From: Coenobita brevimanus
Lineage: Eukaryota; Arthropoda; Malacostraca; Decapoda; Coenobitidae
Assembly: GCA_032717465.1 (NCBI GenBank)
Contig: CM064713.1
Location: forward strand, 13,000,872 to 13,064,871
Length of the DNA stretch: 64,000 bases
Reading direction: 5' to 3'
A model generated the notes under the pieces. The model searched no databases. It was not told where the DNA came from and worked only from the letters and a program-made list of their open reading frames with translations. A program made the position numbers and the translations under genes. How positions within the stretch are numbered: position 1 is the first letter of the stretch; the number at the start of each line of letters is the position of its first letter. Below are positions 54,046 to 64,000 of this stretch, piece after piece.

Positions 54046-54088
<43 letters not shown>
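54046..54088. repeat. (GT)n microsatellite
   Basis: About 21 GT dinucleotides. Confidence 0.97.
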
Positions 54089-54093
<5 letters not shown>

Positions 54094-54189
54094 AACAGCT
54101 TTTATAAGAGTATAATAATCTCCTGGTTTTCCCTCTTCCTTTTAAGTTCTGGATCCAACACAATGCCCATCGCTTATATAGTAGGGGGG

Positions 54190-54241
54190 AAAGGATGATG
54201 ATGATGATTACGGTGGTGATGATTAGCTCTGTGCAGGTAAC

Positions 54242-54282
<41 letters not shown>

Positions 54283-54420
54283 CCTTTGTGTAGGTAATGA
54301 TGATGATGATGATGATGATTATGATTGTAATGTCGACCTATATGCATGTACAGATGATGATTATAGTAGTAATAATGATGACTTTTGTGCATGTAATGAT
54401 GATGATGATCAGCAAATGAG
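54190..54420. repeat. (GAT)n clusters
   Basis: GAT trinucleotide runs at 54196-54215, 54240-54285, 54297-54325 and 54400-54415, separated by GTGCAGGTAA/GTGTAGGTAA words. His-rich minus-strand frames are by-products. Confidence 0.9.
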
Positions 54421-55364
54421 GCAGCACCTAGAGTTGGACGTCGATGGCTTCGTTGCAGCGACCTCTCGTAGCTTGTGATGCTGTACTATAGTGAAAACAA
54501 AGGAAAAAGAAAGAAATAAAGGGCGAAAGAAAGACAAGGAGAAAGAAAGTGAGAAATGTGCAAAATAAAGAGAAATGAAGTAAAATGCGAAAGAGAAGAG
54601 AAGGAATAAAAGTAGACGGTCAGACCAAAGAGTTGGCCTGGGTACAGGTGTAGTAGTGTGCCAGGCCGCTCCACCTTACTGCATCTTGTGTCCTACCTCT
54701 GTCCTAGCTTGTGATGCCGTTATATAGTGGTGGCTTTGATCTAATGTAGCCAGTGGTGGTGGTGCTGAGGGTTACCATGATGATGATGATGATAACGATG
54801 GTTATAATTGTGCGGATTAAATCTAGGAATACATAGGAAGCATTGATAACAGGAGGCCTATTGGCTCGTACCCAGGTTATAAGTACCATGTTTGTTGAAA
54901 GAACAAACATGTTAGCATATGAGAGAAAATAAAACACTGTACAGTATGAAATCTGTAATGTACAGTTGTTACAATAAGACCATATACAGTGTCAGAATAT
55001 TGTCCTAAGTAAGGTCTTGCCTTTTCCTGGGGTTACGTTACATGCACACCCATGAGAAACTAATTTCCATCAAGTAATGAAACCTTTATAAAATGTCTGT
55101 CACAGCCATGATTTATCTATGTAATGGCCTAAAAAACAGTTTGTAGTGGTTCAAAACATCACCAGACATTACAATATACTTGTTTAAAGTGTATTTTGAG
55201 ATGATTTACCAACAAATATTAAATTATGCCAAAGTACAGCTTAAACTTGTGTATTTGTGATGGTTTACTCATCCAGGAAAAGCCGGAGCCGGCAAAGTGG
55301 ATTACCGCGAAAGACGAGGCTGACTGTACTCGTGTGACTGTCGTCAGGATACACGTCAGCCTGG

Positions 55365-55850
55365 AAATAAACACACGCCATTACTTATTGACTCTACAAA
55401 TATTTATCATGACAAGTTTGCAGTGTATTTATACTCGTTGCACTAACCACTGTTGTTGGTAGTTTATTCCATTGCAATAAACACACGCCATTACTTATTG
55501 ACTCTACAAATATTTATCATGACAAGTTTGTAGTGTATTTATACTCGTTGCACTAACCACTGTTGTTGGTAGTTTATTCCATTGCAATAAACACACGCCA
55601 TTACTTATTGACTCTACAAATATTTATCATGACAAGTTTGTAGTGTATTTATACTCGTTGCACTAACCACTGTTGTTGGTAGTTTATTCCATTGCAATAA
55701 ACACACGCCATTACTTATTGACTCTACAAATATTTATCATGACAAGTTTGTAGTGTATTTATACTCGTTGCACTAACCACTGTTGTTGGTAGTTTATTCC
55801 ATTGCAATAAACACACGCCATTACGTATTGACTATACTCTATAAATATTT
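55365..55850 (+). repeat. 110-bp tandem repeat, about 4.3 copies
   Basis: CAATAAACACACGCCATTAC starts units at 55475, 55585, 55695 and 55805; a partial first unit starts at 55365. Units are nearly identical until the last, which diverges after ACGTATTGACTATAC. Each holds AATAAA, but nothing upstream suggests a real poly-A site. Plus frame 55226-55462 runs into the array and is not supported as a gene. Confidence 0.95.
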
Positions 55851-57359
55851 ATCCTAACAAATTTGTAATACACTAACCACTGCTGCTGTAGTTTATTACA
55901 CTGTTCATCTACACGTAAAGCAGTTTTTCCTTATATCAGTATTGCTCTTTCTTATCATGAATTGTGGTCGTAGTGTCGTTCTGTATATCAAATAAAATAT
56001 TCACCACAGCAGTCCACCAGGGTCATGTTAAGGCTGAGGATGCAAATTTTAAGCTACTGCCATCATTGTTTTTATTTATCATATTCTTTCAGTTATATCT
56101 ATTTTCATCATATTCTTTGCAATACCTTATGTAATACACTCATGATACTTTCTCTTACTATGTTTCAGTCATTCTGTCTGTGTATTATATTGTGTCTATT
56201 TTATTTTCTAGTCTTGTATTCCAGCTGCCGCCAAACGATTGGTATCCTGAGAAGCAACGTAAATTGGACAACATACTAATGCCACGAAAATGAGAAAGAA
56301 AGAAGAGAAAGAAAAAAAAAATCTAAAGGTGCTGGTGGTGATAACGATAGATAGATAGATAGACAGACACATAGATTAGATGGATAGATAAATAGAGAGA
56401 ATGAAAAGCACTGAACGTTAGAAAAAAAATAGTAAATGGAAAAAGAAGAAAATAAAGGAAATGAAGAATGGATGACAGAAAGAAAATTAAATGAAAAGAT
56501 AAAATGACATGACAAAAATAACAAAGAAAGGATAAAAAAAAAAAAACTGAGAAGAAAACGAGAGAGAGTTTGCTGAGAACAGCAAACAAAGCGAAGAAAA
56601 ACGGAAAACAAGAAAGAAAAAAGGAAATGAGAAAGAAGACATAGGAGGATGGCAGCAGTAGTGATGGTTGGAACTGAAGACACCTTTATTAGAGTCCCAG
56701 AGCGCTGCACCTTACTTCACCTTGGCTCCTACTTCACCTGTTGCTTTACTGATGTTATATAGTGAAGAAAGAAAGAAGAGAAAGACGATGAAGAGGGGAA
56801 AATATAATGAAAGGAAAAAACAGGAAATGAAAAGAACAATGGAAGAAGAGAAAGGACAACAAACAAAAAGGATAAAAGTAAAGATAGAATGAAGAATACA
56901 GAAGAAAAGGATGACAAGAATGAAGCAAAACGTGAAATAAAGGCCAGGAAAAGGTAACGAAATAGAATGCGTTATAAATAGTAAAGGTGTTAACTCAGTA
57001 CAGGTGTAGTAGATTCCCAGGCCGCTGCACCTGACTTCGTTTCGCTCCTGCCTCTTTTATAGCTTCTGATGTCCTAATATAGTAAAGAAAGACACGAGAA
57101 ACAAAAGAAAGAAAGGGAAAAAGAAAAAGGGAGGAGATGTAAGGGAAGAAGTGAAAAATGCAGAAAATAAAGATAAAGAGTAAAAGGTGAAGTAGAAAGG
57201 AAGGAAGGGAGGGAGAGTGTGCGTGGTAGGGCATAGGGTTGAACTGGGTACACCTGTGGTAGTCTCAGGCCGCTACACCTTACTCCATCTTGTTTCCTAC
57301 CACTCTTGTACCTTGTGATGCCCTGATGTACTGCTGCATGGCATCTATCTAATGATGAT

Positions 57360-57700
57360 GAGGATGATGGTGATGATGATGATGACGGTATTAGTGAAGA
57401 TGATTAAGTCTATTTTTTATGTTAACTGAATGGAATATGATAATGATAGTGATGGTGGTGGTGGTGGTGGTGGTGGTTGTGATGATACTGGCAGTAGTGA
57501 AGATGATTAAGTTTTATGATAACTGAATGGAGGAGGATAATGATAATGATGATGATAGTGAAGATTATGAAGCTGACTTTGATGATAATAATATCTGTTT
57601 GAAGGACAATAATGACAGTAATGATGATGGTGGTGGTGGTGGTGGTGGTGGTGGTGGTGTTGATTATTATAGTGATCATAATGGTAATGTAGATCCGCTT
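57360..57700. repeat. GAT/GGT simple repeats with a duplicated AT segment
   Basis: AGTGAAGATGATTAAGT then TTATG(T/A)TAACTGAATGGA occurs near 57392 and 57495, flanked by GGT and GAT runs. Confidence 0.8.
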
Positions 57701-58094
57701 TGATGATAAGCTAACTTCATCTTGCCTCCTACCTCTCTGATGTAGTAAAGAAAGTAAAGACAAAATAAAGGACAAGCAATAAACATGAAGGAATAGAATA
57801 TGTTAAGGGAAGAAAGACAGAAAATGAGAAAAGGTAAAAAAATAGAGAAGGAAGGAAGAGAAAAAGAAACATTGGAAAATGAAACAAAATGGAAAAAACG
57901 AGAAAGAACATACAATTTATGGAAAGAGGAGAAAAAGAATGACTAAGGAAAGAAAAAAGGAGGAAAAAAGCAAAAGTGTGAACGCAATACACCTGCAGTC
58001 TCTGCCCCAGGCCGCGCCACCGTATTTCACCTCGCCTCCTGCCTTGCTGGTGGCTTGCGATGCTAGCACTCATTGCCTAAATACTGCTATTTGT

Positions 58095-58142
58095 GGTGGT
58101 GGTGGTGGTGGATGTGATGATATAAGTGGTGGTGATCGTAGC

Positions 58143-58180
<38 letters not shown>

Positions 58181-58221
58181 CTGATAGTGGATGCGATGAT
58201 AAAAGTGTTGGTGATCGTAGC

Positions 58222-58259
<38 letters not shown>

Positions 58260-58935
58260 CAGTGATCGTGGATGCGATGATAAAAGTGTTGGTGATCGTA
58301 GCAATGATGATGATGATGATGATGATGACAGTGATAGTGGATGCGATGATAAAAGTGTTGGTGATCGTAGCGATGATGATGATGATGATGATGAAGTGAT
58401 AGTGGATGCGATGATAAGTGTTGGTAATCGTAGCGATGATGATGGTGATGATGATGATGATAATGATGATGATGATGATGATGATAATGATGATGACAGT
58501 GATCGTGGATGCGATGATAAAAGTGGTGATGATCGTAGCAATGATGATAATGATGATGATGATGACAGTGATCGTGGATGCGATGATAAAAGTGTTGGTG
58601 ATCGTTGCGATGATGATGATGATGATAATGATGATGATGATGATAATGATGATGACAGTGATCGTGGATGCGATGATAAAAGTGGTGATGATCGTAGCAA
58701 TGATGATAATGATGATGATGATGACAGTGATCGTGGATGCGATGATAAAAGTGTTGGTGATCGTTGCGATGATGATGATGATGATAATGATGATGATGAT
58801 GATAATGATGATGATGATGATGATGATGATGCTGACAGCGATCGTGGATGTGATGATAAAAGTGTTGGTGATCGTTGCGATGATGATGGTGATGATGATG
58901 CCTGTGGTGGTGATGGTGGCGCTGGTAAAGTAGGT
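58095..58935. repeat. GAT-rich minisatellite, ~10 variable units and a 160-bp higher-order copy
   Basis: GTGGATGCGATGATAAAAGT then GTTGGTGATCGTAGCGATG followed by (GAT)n forms units of about 65-100 bp; length differs by the number of GAT. A 160-bp block at about 58499-58658 is repeated at 58659-58818. All six frames are long; plus frames give Asp or Met runs, and minus frames give His or Ser runs. No flanking coding sequence supports any of them. Confidence 0.95.
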
Positions 58936-59020
58936 TAGTACTAATTATGATAATTTTATTTCCTATCGCCTCACACCTCTGTTGTAGTTTGTGATGTTGT
59001 ATTACAACGCAGAAAGAAAG

Positions 59021-60092
59021 GATGATTAAACTGAAAGAAAGTTTTGCGTGAAAGAAAGATAAGGAGAAAGAGATAATAGAAAAATAAAGATAGAATATTA
59101 GACCAAACAAAGTAAAACGAGCTAATATAGAAAATAAAGAATGGGAGACAGAAAGGAGGAATTTAAAGGAAAATGCGATAAAAAGATAGGAAGATAAAAA
59201 CACTAGAGAAAGAGGGAATGAACAAAAATGATGGAGAGAGAGAGAGAGAGAGATGACAGTATAACATAATTCTAGTTGCCAGCAGTGTACTAACCATATG
59301 GTGGTACTACAACCGCCAGTGTAGCCAAACATTCATCAGCCAAGATAAGTACAGTAGCCGTAAATTACCACTGGCCAGTAGGTAGGCAGGGCTAACTTAG
59401 GGGATATGCGTCCCTCTCCAACACCAAAGCTAAATGTCAAACAATATTAATTCTGGTATGGAGACTTGTTAATCCTGCAGCTGGGTTAAAATCCTTTGTG
59501 AAATAGTTATTCCTCAGACAGCTTACTTATTTAGGGCATTACAAGGATATAGGCTACCAGTAGTCCACTAATCCTAACTATATTCCTGTAACTTGGCCGA
59601 CAATTGCAATCTCCCCGTCATCAATGCTGAACTGTAACAAGTCAACCTTAGACTGTGATTAAAGAACTGCTGTGGAAAGGCTGTAGAGCTGTAGCATTGT
59701 CCGTTTTTGCAGCTGAACTAAGTTACATGAAAATTAGAGTCGACAGTCTGGATCAGGTTATTGTAAAAGAAGTATAACAAAATCTAGTCATTTCAAAATT
59801 AACGAAAAAAAAAAAAAAAAGTCTTCATTATTTCACACTTCTATCGTAGTCATCGAAGTAGGACAAGAAGTATATACTGGTTATTATTTAAATTTGAAAG
59901 TTTTAAATAAAATAGGGAATTAATTATAATAGCGATACTAATGAATAAATTTGCCTTGAATTTGTGATTTGTTTGAATTGAAGAAAAATATTGACAACAC
60001 AAATAGGTTTTATTTAGCAGAATCCGTGTTTTTCATGCTTTAGCTTCCCATATAATGCAACAAATCAGGTCTAATTTAAAGAAGCAAGAACA
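59021..60092. other. No gene seen
   Basis: A purine-rich start with (GA)n at 59233-59252, then AT-rich DNA and an A-tract at 59804-59820. No features recognised. Confidence 0.5.
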
Positions 60093-63000
60093 AATTCAAA
60101 TTCAAATTCAAAAGATTTATTGACGTAAAGGTTTACATCAAATGGGGTGTATTAGCATGCTAATATACCCACCAAGAGAGTAAAAAAAAAAATATCTAAT
60201 CAATATACCCAGTACCTTACATATGATACAGTGCCTAAATCACTTATTCCAATAAAACTTGGGAAACTTTTTAACAATTTTAGAACATACATCATTTTTC
60301 AAGAAATAACAGACCTGGTGTGTTACATTATCAATACTGGTATTCCGAAATTCTGCTAACTTATTACATTCCGATACATAATGTTGTAATGTATGCTTAC
60401 GTGATTCACCACATAATTTACAAGAAACACTCACCATCAATATACTGCCAACAGTATATATAACCCAACCGCAGTCTCATTATAAATGTGTCTACTTTGG
60501 ATAAAGCCTTACCATATGTGCTGTGTGTATTCTCTGAAACAAACAAATGGTGCCCCATACTTGCACTGCCATTGTTTATGATTCTTTGAACCTCATCTGA
60601 TTCCCATACACCTCTCTTAAGCCTCATTCCTTTCTTAATTCTGTTAAGACTTATGATACTCTTTATATCAATAATATCCTTATTAGTTGCATCTCTAGCC
60701 AATTTATCATCAATCTCATTTAAATGAATACCAACATGAGAGGGTACCAGAAAAACTTTAGAAAGCATCCATGCCCTTCTATCACATATACTAATTCCTT
60801 ACATTGAGTAACTAAGTCAGTGTCGACAGGTCTTTTACTATTTAGGGCAAACAAAGCACTCTGACAATCAACAAAAACAAACACATCCTTTCTTTTATTC
60901 ACCACCATTTTCAGCCCTTCATGAATGGCATGCAATTCAACAGCAGTGGTGGAAGTCCCATCTTCAATTCTCTTGGACAGCGTTTCATCAACACATGCAT
61001 CATTGTCATAAAATTCCCGCACAATAACTCCACACCCAACCCTCACACCATTAACAGAACCATCACAGTACATGTGGATGGAGTTACATTTTGGCACTGT
61101 ACTAATTTTGGATAGAAATAATTGCTTCAACTCATAGTTGTTCCAGTCCCTTTTTTTATACTCCAAAGAATAAATATTAACATTCAGTCTACAACATAAC
61201 CAAGGCTTAAGACACTCCTTTTTTCAGTCTTACACAGTATTTTACAATAACATATTTCATCATAACTCTGTACAGTCGCTTAATATAAGTATTACATTTA
61301 ATAGGAACACCTGTATAGCCTGTTAAGGTATCAACAGCCATTTTCAGGGTTTTCTCTCCTCTCCTAATCATACGAACAGCAGCTACAGCAGCCATCTCCT
61401 GGATTCGGTTTATAATGCTTGGCAAGTTTAACTCTAACCTCATTAATTCTACCCTTGTACTTAAAGAACAACCCAAAATTATTCTCATAGCTTTGTTTTG
61501 TATAATTTCTAAAGGTCTCAGTTCCCACTCGGAGTAATTCATCAGCACCGGCGCTGCATAGTCAATAACTGAACGCATCGTGCTGATGTACACTATCCTT
61601 AAGACGGGAACCCCTGCACCACTACCTCTATTTGCTAACACTTGCAAGGGCCTCAATCTTGCCAGACAAACATCTTTTAAGTAATTAACTTCATCTACAG
61701 TCTTATTAAAACCTATGTACATACCAAGGCTCTTATAAGAGCTGACTTTTTCCAACACTTTCTCATTAGGGGGAGGCGGTGGCTGAATCGGTAGAGAGGC
61801 GGCCTGCAGTCCTAATGGACCCAGGATCGAATCCCGGCTGGGGCAGGGAACAGTTTAAGGATTTGAATTTCCTAAAAAAAAAAGGCAGACTTTCCTAATC
61901 TACCAGATGACCCGCCGACATGTCGTAAAAATACCCCCGCTAATACCAATACACCAGTCCTGTATGAGACAGCCCTAGCATGTATTCAATATGGACGGTG
62001 GGTGTTAGCGCCGAAGTGGTGACATGTGGAGGTGTAAGAGGACTACTGGGCCTTGGGATAGGTGACTGCCCCCAAGAAATAGGCCCTGAGCCTTTGCCCA
62101 GAGTCGGACACTAAAAAAAAAAAAAAAAAAAATATTACAAAGTTATTTCCATTAATCATCCTTGATTGAATTTTACATTTATCCTCATTGACCACCATTC
62201 CCATGTGCAAGCACAGGTTTTGTAATTCTGCCATAGACCTTGTCAAGGTTGCTTCGTTATTACATTGTATTATCATCAGCATAAATAGTAACTTCAGTAC
62301 CTCTGGGAAAACTATGCCTAGTTATTTTATCCATCAGGACATTAAATAAAGTAGGATTAAGCACACCACCTTGAGGCGTGCCTAATTCCATCAATATTTC
62401 TTCTGATTCACATCCTTGATACCATACCTTTGCTCTCCTTTCAGTTAAATAACTCTCAATCCACCTCAGTAAAGCACCCTTAACGCCCTTGTTAACAAGC
62501 TCTTCTAAAATAACATCACTATTGGCCCAGTCAAAAGCGCCTTTTAAATCCACAGATACCCTACACTTAACATTAGCACTACTTAAAACCTTGATAACAC
62601 AATCAGAAGTACTTCTCCCTTTTATAAAGCCAAACATATTTGGAGATAATTGGTCACCAATCACAAATAATAACCTATTAAGTATGAGTCTTTCCATTAG
62701 TTTACATAAACAAGATGTTAATGAAATAGGTCTATACTGTCCATTCCCTTGGGTATAGGTACAATAAGAGCATGTTTCCACTTGATAGGTAATCTACCAT
62801 TCTTATAAGAAAGATTAATTAAATCTAACAAAGGGCTATCTTCCATCAAAATTAAACAATTAATCACATCATATGTCATCCCATCTTCACCAGGAGCAGT
62901 TGACTTGCCCTTCTTAATGCCAGACAAAAGTTCGTCCTGTGTAAATGGTAAACAAGTCTCATCATTCACTGCCGCTTGCAGTGTCACAAGTTGTCTTCTT

Positions 63001-64000
63001 TTATACCTCTCATCCCGCCAGCAAGCTTGGACATTGTCTGGGAGACCACTGAAGCTAGCAGCAGTAGTCCACTTCTTCATCAACTCATTTGCCTCACCCT
63101 TCGGGTCGGGGTGAGCAACAAATCTATTCTTTTTCCCTCTCACTTTATTGACTTGGTTCCATACACCCCCAATGGTTTTAGTACAGGAAATAGCTTCCAA
63201 GAAATTAACCCAATATTTCCCTCTCATCTTCTTTCTTACCTCTGATATGCCATCAGCTATTTGCACCACTGTGTCTCTACTCCGATTATCATCCGAATTT
63301 TTGCTCCAATTACTTTGAGCTTTTCGTAGCAACTTGTTTCAGCTCTGAACCACCTTGTCATTTGCATACATTAGTTTTTTCGTACTTGTGTTACAATTCT
63401 GCTTAGGGGCATCTAAAATATCATCAACCACAGACAGCAAGTCGTCATAAAATTTGTTTTCATCATTACCATGACCATTAACATACTTATAATTTCTATA
63501 CCACTCGCCAATCTTCTGTATGAATGCAGCTTTTTTATCTGTTTTTAAGTTATACCTTTTTCGTCTTTTATTATAAGATATCTTACCTATGCCTAAAGAA
63601 ACTTCAACTGCAAAGTGATCACTCACAAGTTCACCAACAACAGAAGCATCACCTGTATATTCACACACGTTAAAAAGTAAGGCATAATCAATCCTGCCAC
63701 CTCTTGTATGTGTAGGTTCTCCGTTCCCTAAGACTCGTACATTCTCCAGTGAGTTAAGGATGTTATTCAATATAAAACCATTCCTATTTTGACTACCTCT
63801 ACTTCCCAAATTATGATGCCGGGCATTCAGATCACCTGCCAATAAACAGCACTCATCAAAAATACACAGGGGCAAATTCTCGAGATCTAACTTGCCTGCA
63901 TGTACATACATACATATTGATTACGTAAAGCACACTATCCCTCAAATGTAACTTAACACATAGACATTCAGTACCATTGATTGCCGTAGCTGTAAATATA
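60093..64000 (-). mobile_element. I-type LINE with RNase H, running off the right edge
   Basis: Minus-strand ORF2 in pieces. Endonuclease at 63911-63339: CCLLAGDLNARHHNLGS, THTRGGRIDYAL and ELVSDHFAVEV. A TGA at 63339-63341 stops it, but the same frame continues to 62718 (KSTAPGEDGMTYDV, PIKWKHALIVPIPK). RT follows at 62781-62260: MFGFIKGRSTSDC, SVDLKGAFDWAN, LGTPQGGVLNPTLF and IYADDN. Thumb and connection run from 62282 to 61207, split by a SINE. RNase H is at 61166-60418 (YCDGSVNGVRVGCGVI, TAVELHAIHEGL, VFVDCQSALFAL, VPSHVGIHLNEIDDKLA). A C-terminal CKLCGE-x-HTLQHYVSEC knuckle is at 60440-60240. The 3' end has AATAAA and (TTTGAA)n. The endonuclease N-terminus extends past the window; a GTAT duplication near 63905 shifts the frame. 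Confidence 0.9.
61768..62132 (+). mobile_element. tRNA-derived SINE (family S1), full length, inside the I-type LINE
   Basis: The head GGCGGTGGCTGAATCGGTAG is an A-box region and GGATCGAATCC matches the B-box well. The body matches the copy at 42137 and extends through GCCCTGAGCCTTTGCCCAGA and GTCCGAC to an A19 tail. It lies in the opposite orientation to the LINE, between its IYADD and YKSLGMYIGF segments. This is the most complete copy of the three and defines the family at about 365 bp. Confidence 0.92.

Larger units (their letters stand above)
54421..59020 (+). repeat. Irregular array of a ~100-bp module with purine-rich and GAT spacers
   Basis: A module built on ACAGGTGTAGTAG, CCAGGCCGCTGCACCTTACT, TCCTACCTCT, AGCTTGTGATG and TATATAGTGAAGAAAGAAAG recurs at about 54430, 54640, 56680, 56995, 57240, 57715, 57990 and 58965. 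Copies are diverged and some partial. Each is usually followed by 100-300 bp of GAAA-rich DNA or a GAT run. Long Phe/Leu/Ser frames on the minus strand (56276-56710, 57729-58073) derive from the purine tracts and are not genes. Confidence 0.7.

Noticed and set aside
55226..55462. Small Cys-containing plus-strand frame
   Set aside because: The second half is the first unit of the 110-bp tandem repeat; no signal peptide or cysteine pattern of a known family.
56276..56710. Phe/Leu/Ser-rich minus-strand frames resembling membrane proteins
   Set aside because: They derive from purine-rich GAAA tracts on the plus strand, so the hydrophobicity is a composition artefact.
58070..59332. 420-codon His-rich frame and Asp-, Met- and Ser-rich frames over the same DNA
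   Set aside because: All frames are open because (GAT)n and the fixed unit lack stops; no flanking conserved sequence, start context or domain supports any of them.
61768..61840. tRNA gene
   Set aside because: A and B boxes are present, but the sequence continues into a shared SINE body with an A-tail, recurs at 42137, and does not give a proper cloverleaf by eye.

Overview
This window looks like repeat-dominated nuclear DNA from an animal, most plausibly a decapod crustacean. That is inferred from the LINE and SINE content, the dense microsatellites and the style of assembly; no diagnostic host gene confirms it. There are no bacterial-type operons, rRNA genes or intact tRNA genes. A run of exactly 100 N (24389-24488) marks a scaffold gap. 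Nearly all long open frames belong to transposable elements or to tandem arrays whose unit lacks stop codons.

Layout. 0.5-1.5 kb: a 30-bp minisatellite open in several frames on both strands. 2.6-3.3 kb: a LINE 3' fragment between two (CA)n tracts. 5.2-9.6 kb: a DNA element with long terminal inverted repeats (TIRs) and a decayed minus-strand gene carrying XPG/FEN-like nuclease motifs; a palindromic MITE sits inside its left TIR. 10.2-18.7 kb: two large RTE-like LINE copies and two older decayed LINEs. 18.95-24.4 kb: a LINE with a zinc-knuckle ORF1 and an EN-RT ORF2, split by a 761-bp piggyBac-type element at a TTAA. 24.5-27.3 kb: a minus-strand RTE-type LINE with one long open frame, abutting the gap. 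27.3-32 kb: more RTE fragments, a composite made of the RTE 5' head and 3' tail, a Harbinger-like deletion derivative with a MADF remnant, and a foldback MITE.

33.2-34.3 kb holds the best candidate host gene: a 247-codon, minus-strand, four-TM protein with a TATA box and an ETS-type site upstream, whose 3' end runs into a 5 x 50-bp minisatellite. 36.9-43.5 kb: tRNA-derived SINEs, a Jockey-like LINE interrupted by an RTE copy, and a 764-bp hAT-like element with an 8-bp target duplication. 44.3-59 kb is mostly satellite-like: a G-rich strand-asymmetric tract, several 29-110 bp tandem arrays, a recurring ~100-bp module, and a GAT-rich minisatellite. 60.1-64 kb: a minus-strand I-type LINE with RNase H, interrupted by a SINE and running off the window.

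The pieces do not form a pathway. The window reads as layered transposition: RTE into Jockey, SINE into I-LINE, piggyBac-type into LINE ORF2, and MITE into a TIR. Non-autonomous derivatives lie near relatives that could have supplied enzymes in trans.
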